DNA of 64,000 nt from an uncultured Saprospiraceae bacterium (GCA_937981555.1 CALJOK010000022.1:1-64000); one strand, 5' to 3'; counted from the first letter of the stretch, positions 33,778 to 43,428 are shown. Program-made: numbers and translations. Notes: a model not told the origin generated them from the sequence alone.

Positions 33778-34569
33778 ATGAAAATAATACATATTAGTGA
33801 TCTTCATTATGGAGAATTTTCAGGAACAGATAATTTGATCAATCATATTATTACCCATTACCAAAATGAAATGGTTAAACCTAAGATTGTTCTTTCAGGA
33901 GATTTGGTAGATTCTTCCTTAGACAAAAAAGATATGGGGGAATTGAAAATCAAGCTGACAAAATTAACTAGTCATAACTTTGATTTAATGATTTGTCCTG
34001 GTAACCACGATTTGAAAAGAGGAGGTGCGACAGGGAATCCTAAAAAAAACATTAAAGTCTTTAATAAATATTTTAAAGATTTATTACCCAAAGGTGTCAA
34101 CTATAAAGGAGAGGACGATAATGATTTATTAGACTATCCAATCATCCATCAATTTAATGATCATTTTTTTATTGGGTTAAATTCATTAGAAGGAAGACCT
34201 CTTTTGACCAGAGGGAAATTAGGAAAGAATCAATTAAAGGAATTAGAAAATGACTTGGCTCGGATTAGAAAAGAGCAGGAGAACCCTAAGATTATAGTCT
34301 ATCTACATAATAATCCATTTTCATTTAGTTATAAATATAAATGGCTGAAATTGGTAGATCGAGAAAAGTTTAGAAAAATAATAAAGGGAATAAATGTTTT
34401 ACTATCTGGTCATTGGCACTCCAATAAAAGATATACGATGGAAGAAAATAAATATAATGTTAATGTAATACAAGTAACTGGTGCAAGTACGGCCTATGAT
34501 TTTATTTCTTGGACAGAAATAGATACGTCAGATTATACTGTAAAGCCGATTAGAATTCTTGATCGATGA
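33778..34569 (+). CDS. Calcineurin-like metallophosphoesterase
   Basis: A 263-aa cytosolic protein with the full metallophosphoesterase motif set: DxH (Asp8, His10 in ISDLHYGE), GD (LSGDLVD, about 43), GNHD (CPGNHDLKR, about 76), a His in IVYLHNNPF and GHxH (LSGHWHSN). These residues coordinate a dinuclear metal centre that hydrolyses phosphomonoesters or diesters. The length fits short family members such as cAMP-phosphodiesterase-like (CpdA/Icc) enzymes, but the substrate cannot be told from sequence. No signal peptide. Single gene; the start ATG follows an AT-rich leader without a Shine-Dalgarno sequence, normal for the phylum. Confidence 0.9.
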   Translation: MKIIHISDLHYGEFSGTDNLINHIITHYQNEMVKPKIVLSGDLVDSSLDKKDMGELKIKLTKLTSHNFDLMICPGNHDLKRGGATGNPKKNIKVFNKYFKDLLPKGVNYKGEDDNDLLDYPIIHQFNDHFFIGLNSLEGRPLLTRGKLGKNQLKELENDLARIRKEQENPKIIVYLHNNPFSFSYKYKWLKLVDREKFRKIIKGINVLLSGHWHSNKRYTMEENKYNVNVIQVTGASTAYDFISWTEIDTSDYTVKPIRILDR

Positions 34570-34662
34570 TTGTTGATGTTAATTTTTCAGCGTTGGATTT
34601 CCCTGCTTATTCTATCTCTAGAAAACACCAAAAGTTGCTATTGCTGGGGGGGGTAGCATTAG

Positions 34663-34743
34663 CTAGGAAATTGGTGCTAAGGCTTTGATAAACATAAATA
34701 TTGTTACAAAGAATAAAATAAAAAGAAATTTAATTTGTTTCAT
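34663..34743 (-). CDS. Possible 26-aa signal-peptide-like ORF
   Basis: ATG at 34743 encodes MKQIKFLFILFFVTIFMFIK then ALAPIS and a TAG. It has a basic start, a long hydrophobic core and a small-residue end, like a Bacteroidota signal peptide. In the same frame after the stop, 14 further codons read LMLPPPAIATFGVF before a second stop (34618). It may be a broken small secreted protein or chance; a run of eight G at about 34646 is a possible error or slippage site. Confidence 0.3.
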   Translation of the reverse strand: MKQIKFLFILFFVTIFMFIKALAPIS

Positions 34744-35196
34744 CTGATTTTTTTTAAAAACATGTTAATGATAGAGGTTCAGTTGGTTGTATTATACGCG
34801 ATACTGATATTGAATGTAATTTATCAGTAATAAATTTATGAATGGTCGATTTTGTTTTTTTCTCTAAAAATGAATTTTTTATTTATTTGTTAGCTAAATT
34901 TAAGTGGATTTTATTTCAAATTTAGTGTAATTCGATTTTATGCACCATCTAACCGAATTTTGGTTAGATATTCACATTTTTTGGTTTTTTACTTATCTCA
35001 TCTTTTTTGTTATTTCAAAATAAACTTTAGAGTCAAAGACATAATATACATATCTATGCAGGAGCCTAGGCACGAACGAAATTCCTTTTCAAAAGTTAAA
35101 CGTTACTTTATTGTTAAAGCCAATCAACCATACCTAACTTAAATAATTATCAACTATTTTTAAGCAAACGGATTATTTAACTAAAACCTATTTGCT
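34744..35196. other. AT-rich gene-free stretch
   Basis: An open frame at 34960-35142 lacks any protein-like character. No repeat or RNA structure of note was seen. Confidence 0.4.
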
Positions 35197-35748
35197 ATGA
35201 AAATAATAATGACCTGTCTAATCATCTTTACCATTTTTTCCTGCTCCAAAAAAGAAACAATTCCAACTGAAATTAATTTAGGTACTTCCAATTATCATGG
35301 GAAGTATGATTTTTCCATTATTGTTCTTCATAATATTTTTACTCCCAAGATCAATAATTATCAAGAACCAACTTCCTTTCAAACTACAATAACACCCTCA
35401 GTAGATTATGATGATGAAATCAATATTAGTAATATTCACGGATTAGGTCGATGTGTTTATGCTGTTGTAAATGGAAATAATTTTACCATACCTCGACAAG
35501 AATTAGAAGGGACAAGTGATGGAAATATTGGTTTTAATATTACGGGGAATTGCGGAAGTTGCACGCTTTGGGTAAAAGGCTCTGGAACGTTGGAAGAGGA
35601 CGCTAGAGTAAATTCTTCTGATGAAAAATTTACAATGACATTAGAATACGATGTAAGTTTTGACACTACTCCCTTATTGGTTATTCCAAATACATCGTCT
35701 TTAAAAACCGTCGTATCAAATCTGCCATCATCTTATTCTTGTGAATAA
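35197..35748 (+). CDS. Hypothetical lipoprotein
   Basis: A 183-aa protein with a short signal peptide and lipobox (IIFTIFSC at residues 9-16, then SKKE), so lipid-anchored. The mature domain is beta-rich with two Cys pairs (LGRCVYAV; ITGNCGSCTLWVKGSG) that could form disulphides, and ends PSSYSCE. An 'NFTIPRQELEGTSDGNIGFN' strand-loop suggests an Ig-like or C2-like beta sandwich. No function is recognisable. It is convergent with the next lipoprotein gene and shares a strong bidirectional terminator with it. Confidence 0.78.
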   Translation: MKIIMTCLIIFTIFSCSKKETIPTEINLGTSNYHGKYDFSIIVLHNIFTPKINNYQEPTSFQTTITPSVDYDDEINISNIHGLGRCVYAVVNGNNFTIPRQELEGTSDGNIGFNITGNCGSCTLWVKGSGTLEEDARVNSSDEKFTMTLEYDVSFDTTPLLVIPNTSSLKTVVSNLPSSYSCE

Positions 35749-35777
35749 GATGATCTTTTTCTTTAGTTAATGATAAA

Positions 35778-35819
35778 TAAAAAAAACACTTAGAAGCATA
35801 CCTCTAAGTGTTTTTTTAA
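35778..35819. terminator. Bidirectional terminator between convergent lipoprotein genes
   Basis: A-run, AACACTTAGA, loop, TCTAAGTGTT and T-run; it lies 29 bases past one stop and 12 bases past the other. Confidence 0.9.
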
Positions 35820-35831
35820 TCAATATATATA

Positions 35832-36341
35832 TTACTCAATGGTTGTATCAAAGAAACCATTGGTTATGGTATACGCTGTTCCATTTTGATCTTCTCCACT
35901 AAAGGTAAAGGTTCCTTTAATTTTATCATCCGTAACTTCTTCTACATTGACAGCTCCAGTACTAGCAGTAATTACAACCGAGGAATTAGGGTCAGTAAAA
36001 CTGGCTACTTGATAATTCATTCCAATACCACAATCTGAATCTGAATCTACAAGATCTAAATCAGAAGTAAATTCAGAACATGCAAAAGCAAGTGTGATGG
36101 TTTTAGTATCTCCAGTAAGACTCGGAATTGTACCATTAATAGTAAGAATTCTTGTTTCTTGGATACCCAAATTTTCGTAATCAATATTGGTAGTAATAAA
36201 AGTACCAGTTGTCGACTCAGCGGTGAAATCATCACCATCAATTGTTGCGGTCATACAATTTCCCTCTTTTTGAGGTTCATCATCTTTTCCACATGAAAAA
36301 CATAAAAGAAGTGTTAGGAGTAGTAGGCTTGCTATCCTCAT
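35832..36341 (-). CDS. Hypothetical lipoprotein
   Basis: A 169-aa protein with signal peptide and lipobox (LLTLLLCFSC then GKDDEPQKEG), the acidic stretch after the Cys fitting Bacteroidota surface-lipoprotein export. The mature domain is beta-rich: MTATIDGDDFTAESTTGTFI, ILTINGTIPSLTGDTKTITL, KIKGTFTFSGEDQNGTAY, like small DUF-type lipoproteins in which 'I.G..F.A......A......I.G' strands recur. There is no catalytic motif. The start is the ATG at 36341. Monocistronic. Confidence 0.8.
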   Translation of the reverse strand: MRIASLLLLTLLLCFSCGKDDEPQKEGNCMTATIDGDDFTAESTTGTFITTNIDYENLGIQETRILTINGTIPSLTGDTKTITLAFACSEFTSDLDLVDSDSDCGIGMNYQVASFTDPNSSVVITASTGAVNVEEVTDDKIKGTFTFSGEDQNGTAYTITNGFFDTTIE

Positions 36342-36656
36342 GATAATAAATGTTTTGAAATAAAAGAGATGAGATTATAGTCAATGAGCGTTTACAAAAT
36401 AGTTTTCATTGCTTAGTGTACCATCAATTTTACATGGTTAATAAAAAAGCAATGATACAAAAGAATTTTAAACATTAATAAAATAATTAGTGGGACTGCG
36501 CGAGTTGAGTTAAAACTAAATCAGTAACAAAGGAACCTTCTCTAGATTAAATCAGTTTTGGTTTTTTATTACGCTAAATAAAAAATGAAACGATGATGTT
36601 ATTGATTAATTTCTATAAAGGTGCATTGTATTAAGTTTTCACTTAAATACAATGAC
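36342..36656. other. Divergent intergenic region
   Basis: About 315 AT-rich bases; no consensus promoter or repeat recognised. Confidence 0.4.
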
Positions 36657-36917
36657 ATGCAAGAAAAAAATATTTTTATTGAAGCTTTTGGTTTCAATGA
36701 ATTTGGAGTCGTAGATTTTCCTTCCAAATTTTCTAATGTAAAAATTAGTAGATTAGAGTTCGGAGAACAAATGGGATGTTCGTGGTGTTTTCCACATGGA
36801 TTTGAAACGTCCAATGCTACTTATAAAAAGAGTAAAAGAAATTGGAAATATCATCGAAGAAAGCAGTACAAGAATAAAAAAGCAGTTACAAAAGTAGCTG
36901 CTTTTTTATTTTATTAA
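36657..36917 (+). CDS. Small protein with CSWCFPHG motif; tail derived from a repeat
   Basis: An 86-aa protein from the ATG at 36657 (MQEKNIFIEAFGFNEFGVVD); an earlier ATG-less start at 36621 is less likely. The core is FPSKFSNVKISRLEFGEQMG then CSWCFPHGFETSNATYKKSK, followed by a basic region (RNWKYHRRKQYKNKK). The CxxCFPHG(F/Y)ET word looks like a conserved small-protein family in Bacteroidota (recollection only) and could bind metal or nucleic acid. The last roughly 11 residues (AVTKVAAFLFY) are encoded by the terminator hairpin of a dispersed repeat copy, so the natural C-terminus was probably replaced or extended when the repeat arrived. Confidence 0.65.
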   Translation: MQEKNIFIEAFGFNEFGVVDFPSKFSNVKISRLEFGEQMGCSWCFPHGFETSNATYKKSKRNWKYHRRKQYKNKKAVTKVAAFLFY

Positions 36918-36975
36918 ATCCTTGTTGGACTTGTAGACTGACAAATGAAAACCTTTACGTTGGTTCGTGTAGTTC
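36868..36975. repeat. Dispersed intergenic repeat, copy 6, overlapping a CDS end
   Basis: The hairpin AGCAGTTAC...GTAGCTGCT with T-run (36880-36909) is followed by TTGTTGGACTTGTAGACTGA and TTGGTTCGTGTAG as in copies 1-2. Its left part lies within the small-protein frame. Confidence 0.75.
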
Positions 36976-37121
36976 AAAAGCATTAAGATTATTAAGATTT
37001 TTTTTTACTAAAAAAAATATAAATAGTGTTTGTCTTATTTTGTGAGGCATTAGTATCTATTAATTTTTTTTTGCTAAATTTTAATCTTAATTTCATTTTA
37101 TATAACAACAAAAAATGAAAT

Positions 37122-40100
37122 ATGAATAAGATACAAACTACTATCCTTTTTACTTTTTTTTCCATTTCTCTCTTTGGTCAATTTAGTCCAGAAAATATTA
37201 TTTTCCAAAATGAATTAAACAATCCTTCTTCGATCCAATTGGCAGATTTTGATGATGATGGAGATCCGGATATTATTTCGGCCATTCAAAATAGTAACCA
37301 AGTTATTTGGTATCGTAATGAAGGACAAGGAGTATATAGTGACTTCATGGTTTTGATAGATGATATAGAAGAAGTGACATCTGCCTTTGCTATAGACATA
37401 GATAATGATGGAGATCTTGATATGTTGACTACTCGGATATATTCTACCTCTAATAGATTAGCTTGGTATGAAAATACAGATGGGCAAGGTACATATTCGG
37501 ATGAGAATTTAATTGGAGGTTCAGATGATCCCTATACTGCAATTGCAATAAAGGATATTGATGGAGACGGAGATGTAGATATTGTTTCTACTAAGTTTGG
37601 TTATCAACTTCATATTTTTCTAAACGTTGATGGGGCAGGTGATTTTAGTCAAACTGTATACCTAAATGATAATGGTAGTTTCGCTGATATTCAAGCAGTA
37701 GAAATAAATGATTTGGACGGAGATGGAGACAATGACATTATTTATTCTCGAGGAAATCAAAAGGAAATTAGTTGGTTTGAAAACACAGATGGTGCGGGTA
37801 CTTTTGGTGATAAGAAAGTAGCCTATGCAGGATCAAGTACTAATTGGTATGAATTGTTATTGTCAAAAGATATAGATGGGGATGGAGATAATGATATTCT
37901 TTTTTATAATCCGTATGAAAACATTACCATTGGGTGGCTAGAGAATTTGGATGGGCAAGGGAACTTTAGCGGACAAAATTTGATTTCGGGAGAATTCTTT
38001 TCACGGGTATTATATTTAGAGGACATGGACTTGGATGGAGACCTTGATGTATTGACAACTGCCCACCATAATTTGGTTTGGTTTGAGAATACTAATGGAC
38101 AAGGACAGTATAGTTCGGAAAATGTAATTCCATTGCTGATTGAAAATCCTTATACAATTGGTGTAGGAGATTTAGATACTGATGGAGATTTAGATTTAAT
38201 CACTCATTCATTTTCGGATAATGAAATTGCTTGGATGGAAAATGATGGAACCACTAATTTCAATATTAAAAATACTTTTTTTACTGGAATAAATGGCGGA
38301 ATAGAAGTCCAAACTTATGACTTGGATGGAGATAATGATTTGGATATTTTGTTCGGGTCAATTTTTAATGGAAAAATTATTTGGCAGGAAAATATTGATG
38401 GAGAAGCGAATATTTTAGAATCACATGTTATTACCACAGATGGAGATGAGATTAGAGATATCGCTGCTGCTGATCTAGACGGCGATGGCGATTTGGATGT
38501 GTATGCTGGTTCCTGGAGTTTGGGAGAGACCAAGATTATGTGGTATGAAAATTTGGATGGATTAGGGAATTTTAGTGATGAGATAATATTAACAGAGAAT
38601 TTATCTAGAGTCAACTCTGTTCATGCAGCTGACATAGATGGTGATGGGGATCTTGACATGTTGGGAGGAGCTTGGGTTATCGATGGATTGAATGTATATA
38701 AAAATACAGATGGATTAGGCAACTTTGATACGGGGACTGAAATTTCTAATATCACCAAAGTTTCTTGTATTCAAACTTTTGATATAGATGTCGATGGAGA
38801 TTTAGATATTGTTGCTTGTTTTTATTCTACCGATCAAATCATTTGGTTTGAAAATACTAATGGCAACGGAGACTTTGGTACAGGGACGGTCATTTCTAAT
38901 ACGGCGGATGGAGCACAATTTGTCCATCCAGCAGATTTAGATTTAGATGGTGATTTGGATCTTATTGTTGCTAATAGTGTTGGGAATGAAATTGTTTGGT
39001 TTGAAAATCAAGACGGAGTTGGAACATTTGGCGTTGCTCAAATAATTTCAACTGATGTCGATTCGCCGAAGTCTGCTATTGGTTTTGACCTTGACGGAGA
39101 TGGTGATTTGGACATCCTTAGTGCTTCCACTTTTGACGATAAAATTTCTTGGTTCGAAAATTTAAATGGTCAAGGAGATTTTGGATCAGCCATTCTAATT
39201 GATAATGATTTTGATGGTGCGTATTATGCCACAGCTGGTGATATTGATTCTGATGGTGATCTAGATGTATTAGCAGCAGCGCTCAATGGAGATAAAATTT
39301 CTCTTTATAAAAATAACATTAATAACGCGTTGATAAAAGGTCAGGTCTTTTGGGATGAGAATGAAAATGGGATTTTAGATAATATGGAAGTAGGGCTAAA
39401 TCAACAGTTAGTTTCTCTTCAACCTACTTCTAATTCTTGGTCAAGTGGTTTAGGGCTTTTTAATTTTTTAGTGACTGATGGAAATTATGATTTGACATGT
39501 ACGCCAACTGATGGATGGGAATTTACGACAGACGCTACGGTGTCTATTAACTATTCAAGTGCCAATGGAGTTCTTGTTCAAAACTTTGGATTGAAAGCGG
39601 ATCAGGCAATTTCAGCAGCGACTATAGATCTTACCTCAGCACCGACACGATGTGGTTTTGAAGTTCCATTTTGGATTAACTATGATGATACGGGTAATCA
39701 AAACGTTAATGGAGTGATTACTTTAAATCTAGATGATCTGGTTACCTACCAAAATGCAGAACCTATGCCCAATCAAATAAATGGAAATGAATTAGTTTGG
39801 AATATTTCAGATTTGCCTCCTACTTACAATGATAAAATTTATTTGTTTTTAGAAATGCCTGATGTTAATAGTCTTGGTGAAACGATAACTATGGAATCTA
39901 CGATTGATTTGACAGATGTCAATGGTAACATTATATCCACCAGTAATCATCAATTCGAATCAGTCATCAATTGTGCCTATGATCCAAATGATAAATTAGT
40001 AGAACCGAACTTTGAAGATTATGATAATTATACTTTGTTTGGAGATACTTTGATTTACACTATTCGGTTTCAAAATACAGGAACTGATACTGCATTTAAT

Positions 40101-41129
40101 ATTAGGTTAGAAGATCAATTAGATATTGATTTAGATTGGAGCACATTTACTCCTTTAGTGGGAAGTCATCCATTCGAAGTGTATTTAGATGATAATGGGA
40201 AATTGAAATTTTATTTTAATGATATCCTTTTACCTGACGTGAATACAAATGAACCTGAGAGTCATGGTTTTGTGAAATATCAAATACTTCCTAAAGCTAA
40301 TCTTTCTGAAAATACGATTATAGATAATATGGCAGAGATATATTTCGATTTTAATCCGCCAATTTTGACCAATGTAACTTCTAATATTATGGTTTTAGAA
40401 TATCCGATAGATGTAGATATTCTTGCTCCACTTTGTTTTGGAGGAGGGGATGGAAGTATTAGTTTAAATTTTCCTTTTGGTGATGAGTTTAATTATGTCT
40501 GGGATAATGGATCTACTGAGATTAATCTTGTAGGATTACCAGGTGGAGCATACACGGTAACAGTCACAGATGAATATGGGCAAGTAGTGGCAGATTCTAC
40601 CTTTACTATTGTTGCTCCATCGGAAATAGAATTAACCACTTCAAGTATGGGAACTACAACATTAGGAAGCATGGATGGTTCTGCTACAGTTGTACCAACT
40701 GGAGGAACATCTCCTTATACTTATTCGTGGAATACTCAACCAATTCAAATGATGTCAACTGCTACGAATCTTACTCCTGATACTTATCAAGTAACGGTAA
40801 CTGACTTTAACGGATGCACTCAAATAGCAGAAGTTATTGTGGATGTTATGTCATCTACTAAAGATCTTTTGCTGGATTGGAAATATGATGTTTCCCCAAA
40901 TCCATCTTTAGGGAGTGTAAAGGTGACGTTTGATTTTTTAGAAAATAAAAAATGGAAAATTAAAGTATTTAATTCAATAGGATCGTTAGTGCAAAAAATA
41001 GAGGCACCTAACCAAGGTACTCAGAAAGGGGAGTATTGGATTAACAATTTAATAAGTGGTATTTACCATGTTTCTTTAGAAGCTGATCATCAAATTCAGG
41101 TAAAAAAAATAGTGGTAGTTTCGAAGTAA
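37122..41129 (+). CDS. T9SS cargo with FG-GAP/VCBS repeats and SprB-like domain
   Basis: A 1335-aa secreted protein. Signal peptide about 1-20 (FTFFSISLFGQ). Residues about 25-730 are roughly fourteen FG-GAP/VCBS-type units with calcium-binding DxDxDGDxD loops (ADIDGDGDLDMLGG, DLDGDGDLDILSAS) and WFENxDGxG strands, forming one or two beta-propellers. Then a Cna-B/SdrD-like module (IKGQVFWDENENGILDNMEV), a DUF11-like repeat (DTLIYTIRFQNTGTDTAFNI ... IYFDFNPPILTN), SprB-like repeats (CFGGGDGSISLNFPFGDEF, LPGGAYTVTVTD; SPYTYSWNT..), and a C-terminal type A T9SS sorting domain from about 1258 (DVSPNPSLGSVKVTF ... SGIYHVSL). A large calcium-dependent cell-surface protein; ligand unknown. Monocistronic. 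Confidence 0.92.
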   Translation: MNKIQTTILFTFFSISLFGQFSPENIIFQNELNNPSSIQLADFDDDGDPDIISAIQNSNQVIWYRNEGQGVYSDFMVLIDDIEEVTSAFAIDIDNDGDLDMLTTRIYSTSNRLAWYENTDGQGTYSDENLIGGSDDPYTAIAIKDIDGDGDVDIVSTKFGYQLHIFLNVDGAGDFSQTVYLNDNGSFADIQAVEINDLDGDGDNDIIYSRGNQKEISWFENTDGAGTFGDKKVAYAGSSTNWYELLLSKDIDGDGDNDILFYNPYENITIGWLENLDGQGNFSGQNLISGEFFSRVLYLEDMDLDGDLDVLTTAHHNLVWFENTNGQGQYSSENVIPLLIENPYTIGVGDLDTDGDLDLITHSFSDNEIAWMENDGTTNFNIKNTFFTGINGGIEVQTYDLDGDNDLDILFGSIFNGKIIWQENIDGEANILESHVITTDGDEIRDIAAADLDGDGDLDVYAGSWSLGETKIMWYENLDGLGNFSDEIILTENLSRVNSVHAADIDGDGDLDMLGGAWVIDGLNVYKNTDGLGNFDTGTEISNITKVSCIQTFDIDVDGDLDIVACFYSTDQIIWFENTNGNGDFGTGTVISNTADGAQFVHPADLDLDGDLDLIVANSVGNEIVWFENQDGVGTFGVAQIISTDVDSPKSAIGFDLDGDGDLDILSASTFDDKISWFENLNGQGDFGSAILIDNDFDGAYYATAGDIDSDGDLDVLAAALNGDKISLYKNNINNALIKGQVFWDENENGILDNMEVGLNQQLVSLQPTSNSWSSGLGLFNFLVTDGNYDLTCTPTDGWEFTTDATVSINYSSANGVLVQNFGLKADQAISAATIDLTSAPTRCGFEVPFWINYDDTGNQNVNGVITLNLDDLVTYQNAEPMPNQINGNELVWNISDLPPTYNDKIYLFLEMPDVNSLGETITMESTIDLTDVNGNIISTSNHQFESVINCAYDPNDKLVEPNFEDYDNYTLFGDTLIYTIRFQNTGTDTAFNIRLEDQLDIDLDWSTFTPLVGSHPFEVYLDDNGKLKFYFNDILLPDVNTNEPESHGFVKYQILPKANLSENTIIDNMAEIYFDFNPPILTNVTSNIMVLEYPIDVDILAPLCFGGGDGSISLNFPFGDEFNYVWDNGSTEINLVGLPGGAYTVTVTDEYGQVVADSTFTIVAPSEIELTTSSMGTTTLGSMDGSATVVPTGGTSPYTYSWNTQPIQMMSTATNLTPDTYQVTVTDFNGCTQIAEVIVDVMSSTKDLLLDWKYDVSPNPSLGSVKVTFDFLENKKWKIKVFNSIGSLVQKIEAPNQGTQKGEYWINNLISGIYHVSLEADHQIQVKKIVVVSK

Positions 41130-41287
41130 AACTTTTAGTATAAATTCGCTTAGCCCAAATTAGGAATCGACGTTAGGGCTGGTTGAGATCAAAAAAATTA
41201 AGTTGCGTAATTAAGGATAACTTTGGATAATTCAATTACTTGTTTTATCCTTGCATTTTTTTTCATATAATTTTTCAAATAATAACT

Positions 41288-41905
41288 ATGTCAAATAAAT
41301 ATAATACTTCTGAAGAGATTGCCAGTTATGGAATTGGTATTCAAATGGGAAATCAATTATTAAACAATCCTTTTGAAGGTATGAATTTCGAAGCTGTGAT
41401 CCAAGGTTTGGGTGATACCTTGAATAAAGTTGAAAGCCCTCTTAAGGAAGAACAGTTTAAGGCAGCATTTGCTGAAATTAGTTCAAAAATTGAAGCTAAT
41501 AAAAAATCAGCTTTCGAAGCTGTAGTGGCTCAAGGCGAAAGTTTCTTAGCAGAAAATAAATTACGAGAAGGAGTAAACGAAACTGCATCAGGTTTACAAT
41601 ATATGGTGGTGAAAGAAGGCGATGGAGATATTCCAGAAGCAACTTCGACGGTAGTGGTTCACTATACAGGTACTCTTTTAGATGGTACCGTTTTCGATAG
41701 TTCAGTACAAAGAGGTCAGCCTGCTACTTTTCCAGTAAATGGAGTGATCGGAGGATGGACAGAAGCATTGCAATTGATGAAAGCTGGATCTTCTTGGAAA
41801 TTATTTATTCCTCATCACTTAGCTTATGGTGACCAAGGTGCAGGTGGCGCAATTGGACCTTATTCTACTTTGATTTTTGATGTTGAATTATTAGAGATTA
41901 AATAA
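41288..41905 (+). CDS. FKBP-type peptidyl-prolyl isomerase
   Basis: A 205-aa protein from the ATG at 41288 (MSNKYNTSEEIASYGIGIQM). The N-terminal about 85 residues form the helical dimerisation domain typical of FklB/Mip enzymes (GMNFEAVIQGLGDTLNKV, FAEISSKIEANKKSAFEAVV). The C-terminal FKBP domain (about 105-205) has TVVVHYTGTLLDGTVFDSSV, VIGGWTEALQLMKAGSSWKL and IPHHLAYG, with the hydrophobic pocket residues Tyr, Phe, Asp, Trp and Tyr in place. It catalyses cis-trans proline isomerisation. No signal peptide was detected, so it is cytoplasmic, unlike Mip. A symmetric terminator follows. Confidence 0.95.
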   Translation: MSNKYNTSEEIASYGIGIQMGNQLLNNPFEGMNFEAVIQGLGDTLNKVESPLKEEQFKAAFAEISSKIEANKKSAFEAVVAQGESFLAENKLREGVNETASGLQYMVVKEGDGDIPEATSTVVVHYTGTLLDGTVFDSSVQRGQPATFPVNGVIGGWTEALQLMKAGSSWKLFIPHHLAYGDQGAGGAIGPYSTLIFDVELLEIK

Positions 41906-41960
41906 TTTCACTCATGTGATTCGATCTCTTTTGGATTAAAGAGATCATCAGTCAAATATG

Positions 41961-42020
41961 AAAAAAAAGAGTCATCCCGAATTTTTGATTAATCAAAAAT
42001 TTGGGATGACTCTTTTTTTA
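41961..42020. terminator. Bidirectional terminator between the FKBP and CotH genes
   Basis: A8, GAGTCATCCCGAATTTTTGA, loop, matching right arm and T7. A related GCATCCCGAATTTT hairpin occurs at 51896-51931, so this is a recurrent terminator type. Confidence 0.92.
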
Positions 42021-42042
42021 TTCTTTTTGGTTGATGATCAAT

Positions 42043-43428
42043 CTACAAATAATCATTAACTGCCGCTGTTCGTGATACTGCATGATTTTTCAATGTCGTG
42101 ATGGCAGACTGAAAACTAGCAGCCCCATTTAAAAATGTAAAACCAGCTCTTTCTGTCGTAGCATAAGGCTCGATCAATGCGGCATATGAAGTATATAACG
42201 ATTCCATCGTATTAGCATTAAATGCATCAATAGCAACTTCAAATACATAAGCATCATACTTTGATTTGTATACGTCATCACTATATAAAAATCCGATTAA
42301 AGGCCAAGCACTTGAGGACAATCCAGAGAAGTTCAATGCATATGATCCACCCATTTTTCCACTTTCCAAGGCTTCATTATTATCCCAAGGAATCCATGTC
42401 AATAAATTATTATCAGGATTATTGTAGAGGAAATAATTGTGTGTCATTCTTCCATAAGTATCCCAGTTTTGAATAACCGTATTTACTGCAAGATATTTTA
42501 AGAAAGTTTCGGTATCGAAAACTGATTCAAGATCAGATCTCCAAGTCGCAGGGTTAGTTGTTCTGGAATCATCGTGTAGTATCGAGAATAAATTTTTTAT
42601 ATCTGTCCAATCAGCTTCATCTTCATTGGTTTTCTTTTCAAAAACATCTTCACTAAATGTTCCATCGGCGAAAGATGCCCCTGTTCCATCTGGTTTGTAT
42701 AAGTTGCCATCATTATTTGAAAATTGAGTTTTGATGACCGTGTTGTCGACCTCTTCAACCAAGGTGTATAATCCAAAATATTCTGGCCCGTCTCCGTGGT
42801 CAACATATAAAGTATAGAAGGCGGTATGTGGAGCAGCCAAACCTGCATTTCTAAAAATATCTCCTCCAACTTTCTCTCTTAACTGAGAAGCGTCATTGAA
42901 GTTGTTTTTTAAACTAAATTTTTTAAATCCATAAAAACGCTGATTATCAATTTGTGGGTACTCATCTTCAAATTCGTCAAAATCTATTTTAAAAGATAAT
43001 TTCATAATGCCGCTTCCCCAACTACTTTGCAAACTAGAATTTCCTTTAAATCGAAGACCTACTTTGTACCATTGTTTCCCATTATAATAAACATCGCCAG
43101 GAACAAATATCGGTTTGTCATCCGTTTCCAATAATCCACCACCGCCGCCGCTACCAGAACCAAAAGATCCATAGGTGTTTTCCATGTCAGTCAACATTCC
43201 TTCCCATCGTTCTTTTGAAATAACAAAGTCTAATCTTTTGACAGAATTGTCATCAAAGACTTCATCAAAATCTGGGTCTGCACTTTTTGAATGAGTAGCA
43301 TCCGTCCAATCAGTCGTTTCAAATTCTGTGTCATCAAAAACCAATTCATAATCTTCCTCTTTGTTACAAGAAGAAATTAAAATCAGTAAACTCAAGGGAA
43401 TAGCAAAAGATAAAATGATACGTTTCAT
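42043..43428 (-). CDS. CotH-family protein kinase-like lipoprotein
   Basis: A 461-aa lipoprotein with lipobox (LLILISSC then NKEEDYELVF). The body is a CotH (spore-coat H) kinase-like domain: RLDFVISKERWEGML, VGLRFKGNSSLQSSW, LSFKIDFDEF, RFYGFKKFSLKNNFNDASQL, REKVGGDIFRNAGLAAPHTA, GLYTLVEEVDNTVIKTQF, and the metal/ATP loop NYFLYNN.DNNLLTWIPWD then NNEAL. In spore coats CotH phosphorylates secreted proteins; in Bacteroidota similar lipoproteins are widespread with unknown targets. A Gly-rich stretch (GSFGSGSGGGGGLL) sits at about residues 90-103. The neighbouring T9SS type B cargo gene lies upstream in the same direction with about 100 bases between, so co-transcription is possible and the cargo could be a substrate (inference). 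Confidence 0.9.
   Translation of the reverse strand: MKRIILSFAIPLSLLILISSCNKEEDYELVFDDTEFETTDWTDATHSKSADPDFDEVFDDNSVKRLDFVISKERWEGMLTDMENTYGSFGSGSGGGGGLLETDDKPIFVPGDVYYNGKQWYKVGLRFKGNSSLQSSWGSGIMKLSFKIDFDEFEDEYPQIDNQRFYGFKKFSLKNNFNDASQLREKVGGDIFRNAGLAAPHTAFYTLYVDHGDGPEYFGLYTLVEEVDNTVIKTQFSNNDGNLYKPDGTGASFADGTFSEDVFEKKTNEDEADWTDIKNLFSILHDDSRTTNPATWRSDLESVFDTETFLKYLAVNTVIQNWDTYGRMTHNYFLYNNPDNNLLTWIPWDNNEALESGKMGGSYALNFSGLSSSAWPLIGFLYSDDVYKSKYDAYVFEVAIDAFNANTMESLYTSYAALIEPYATTERAGFTFLNGAASFQSAITTLKNHAVSRTAAVNDYL

Noticed and set aside
34960-35142. 60-aa open frame before a lipoprotein gene
   Set aside because: No protein-like pattern, no promoter or ribosome-site evidence, and AT-rich low-complexity DNA.
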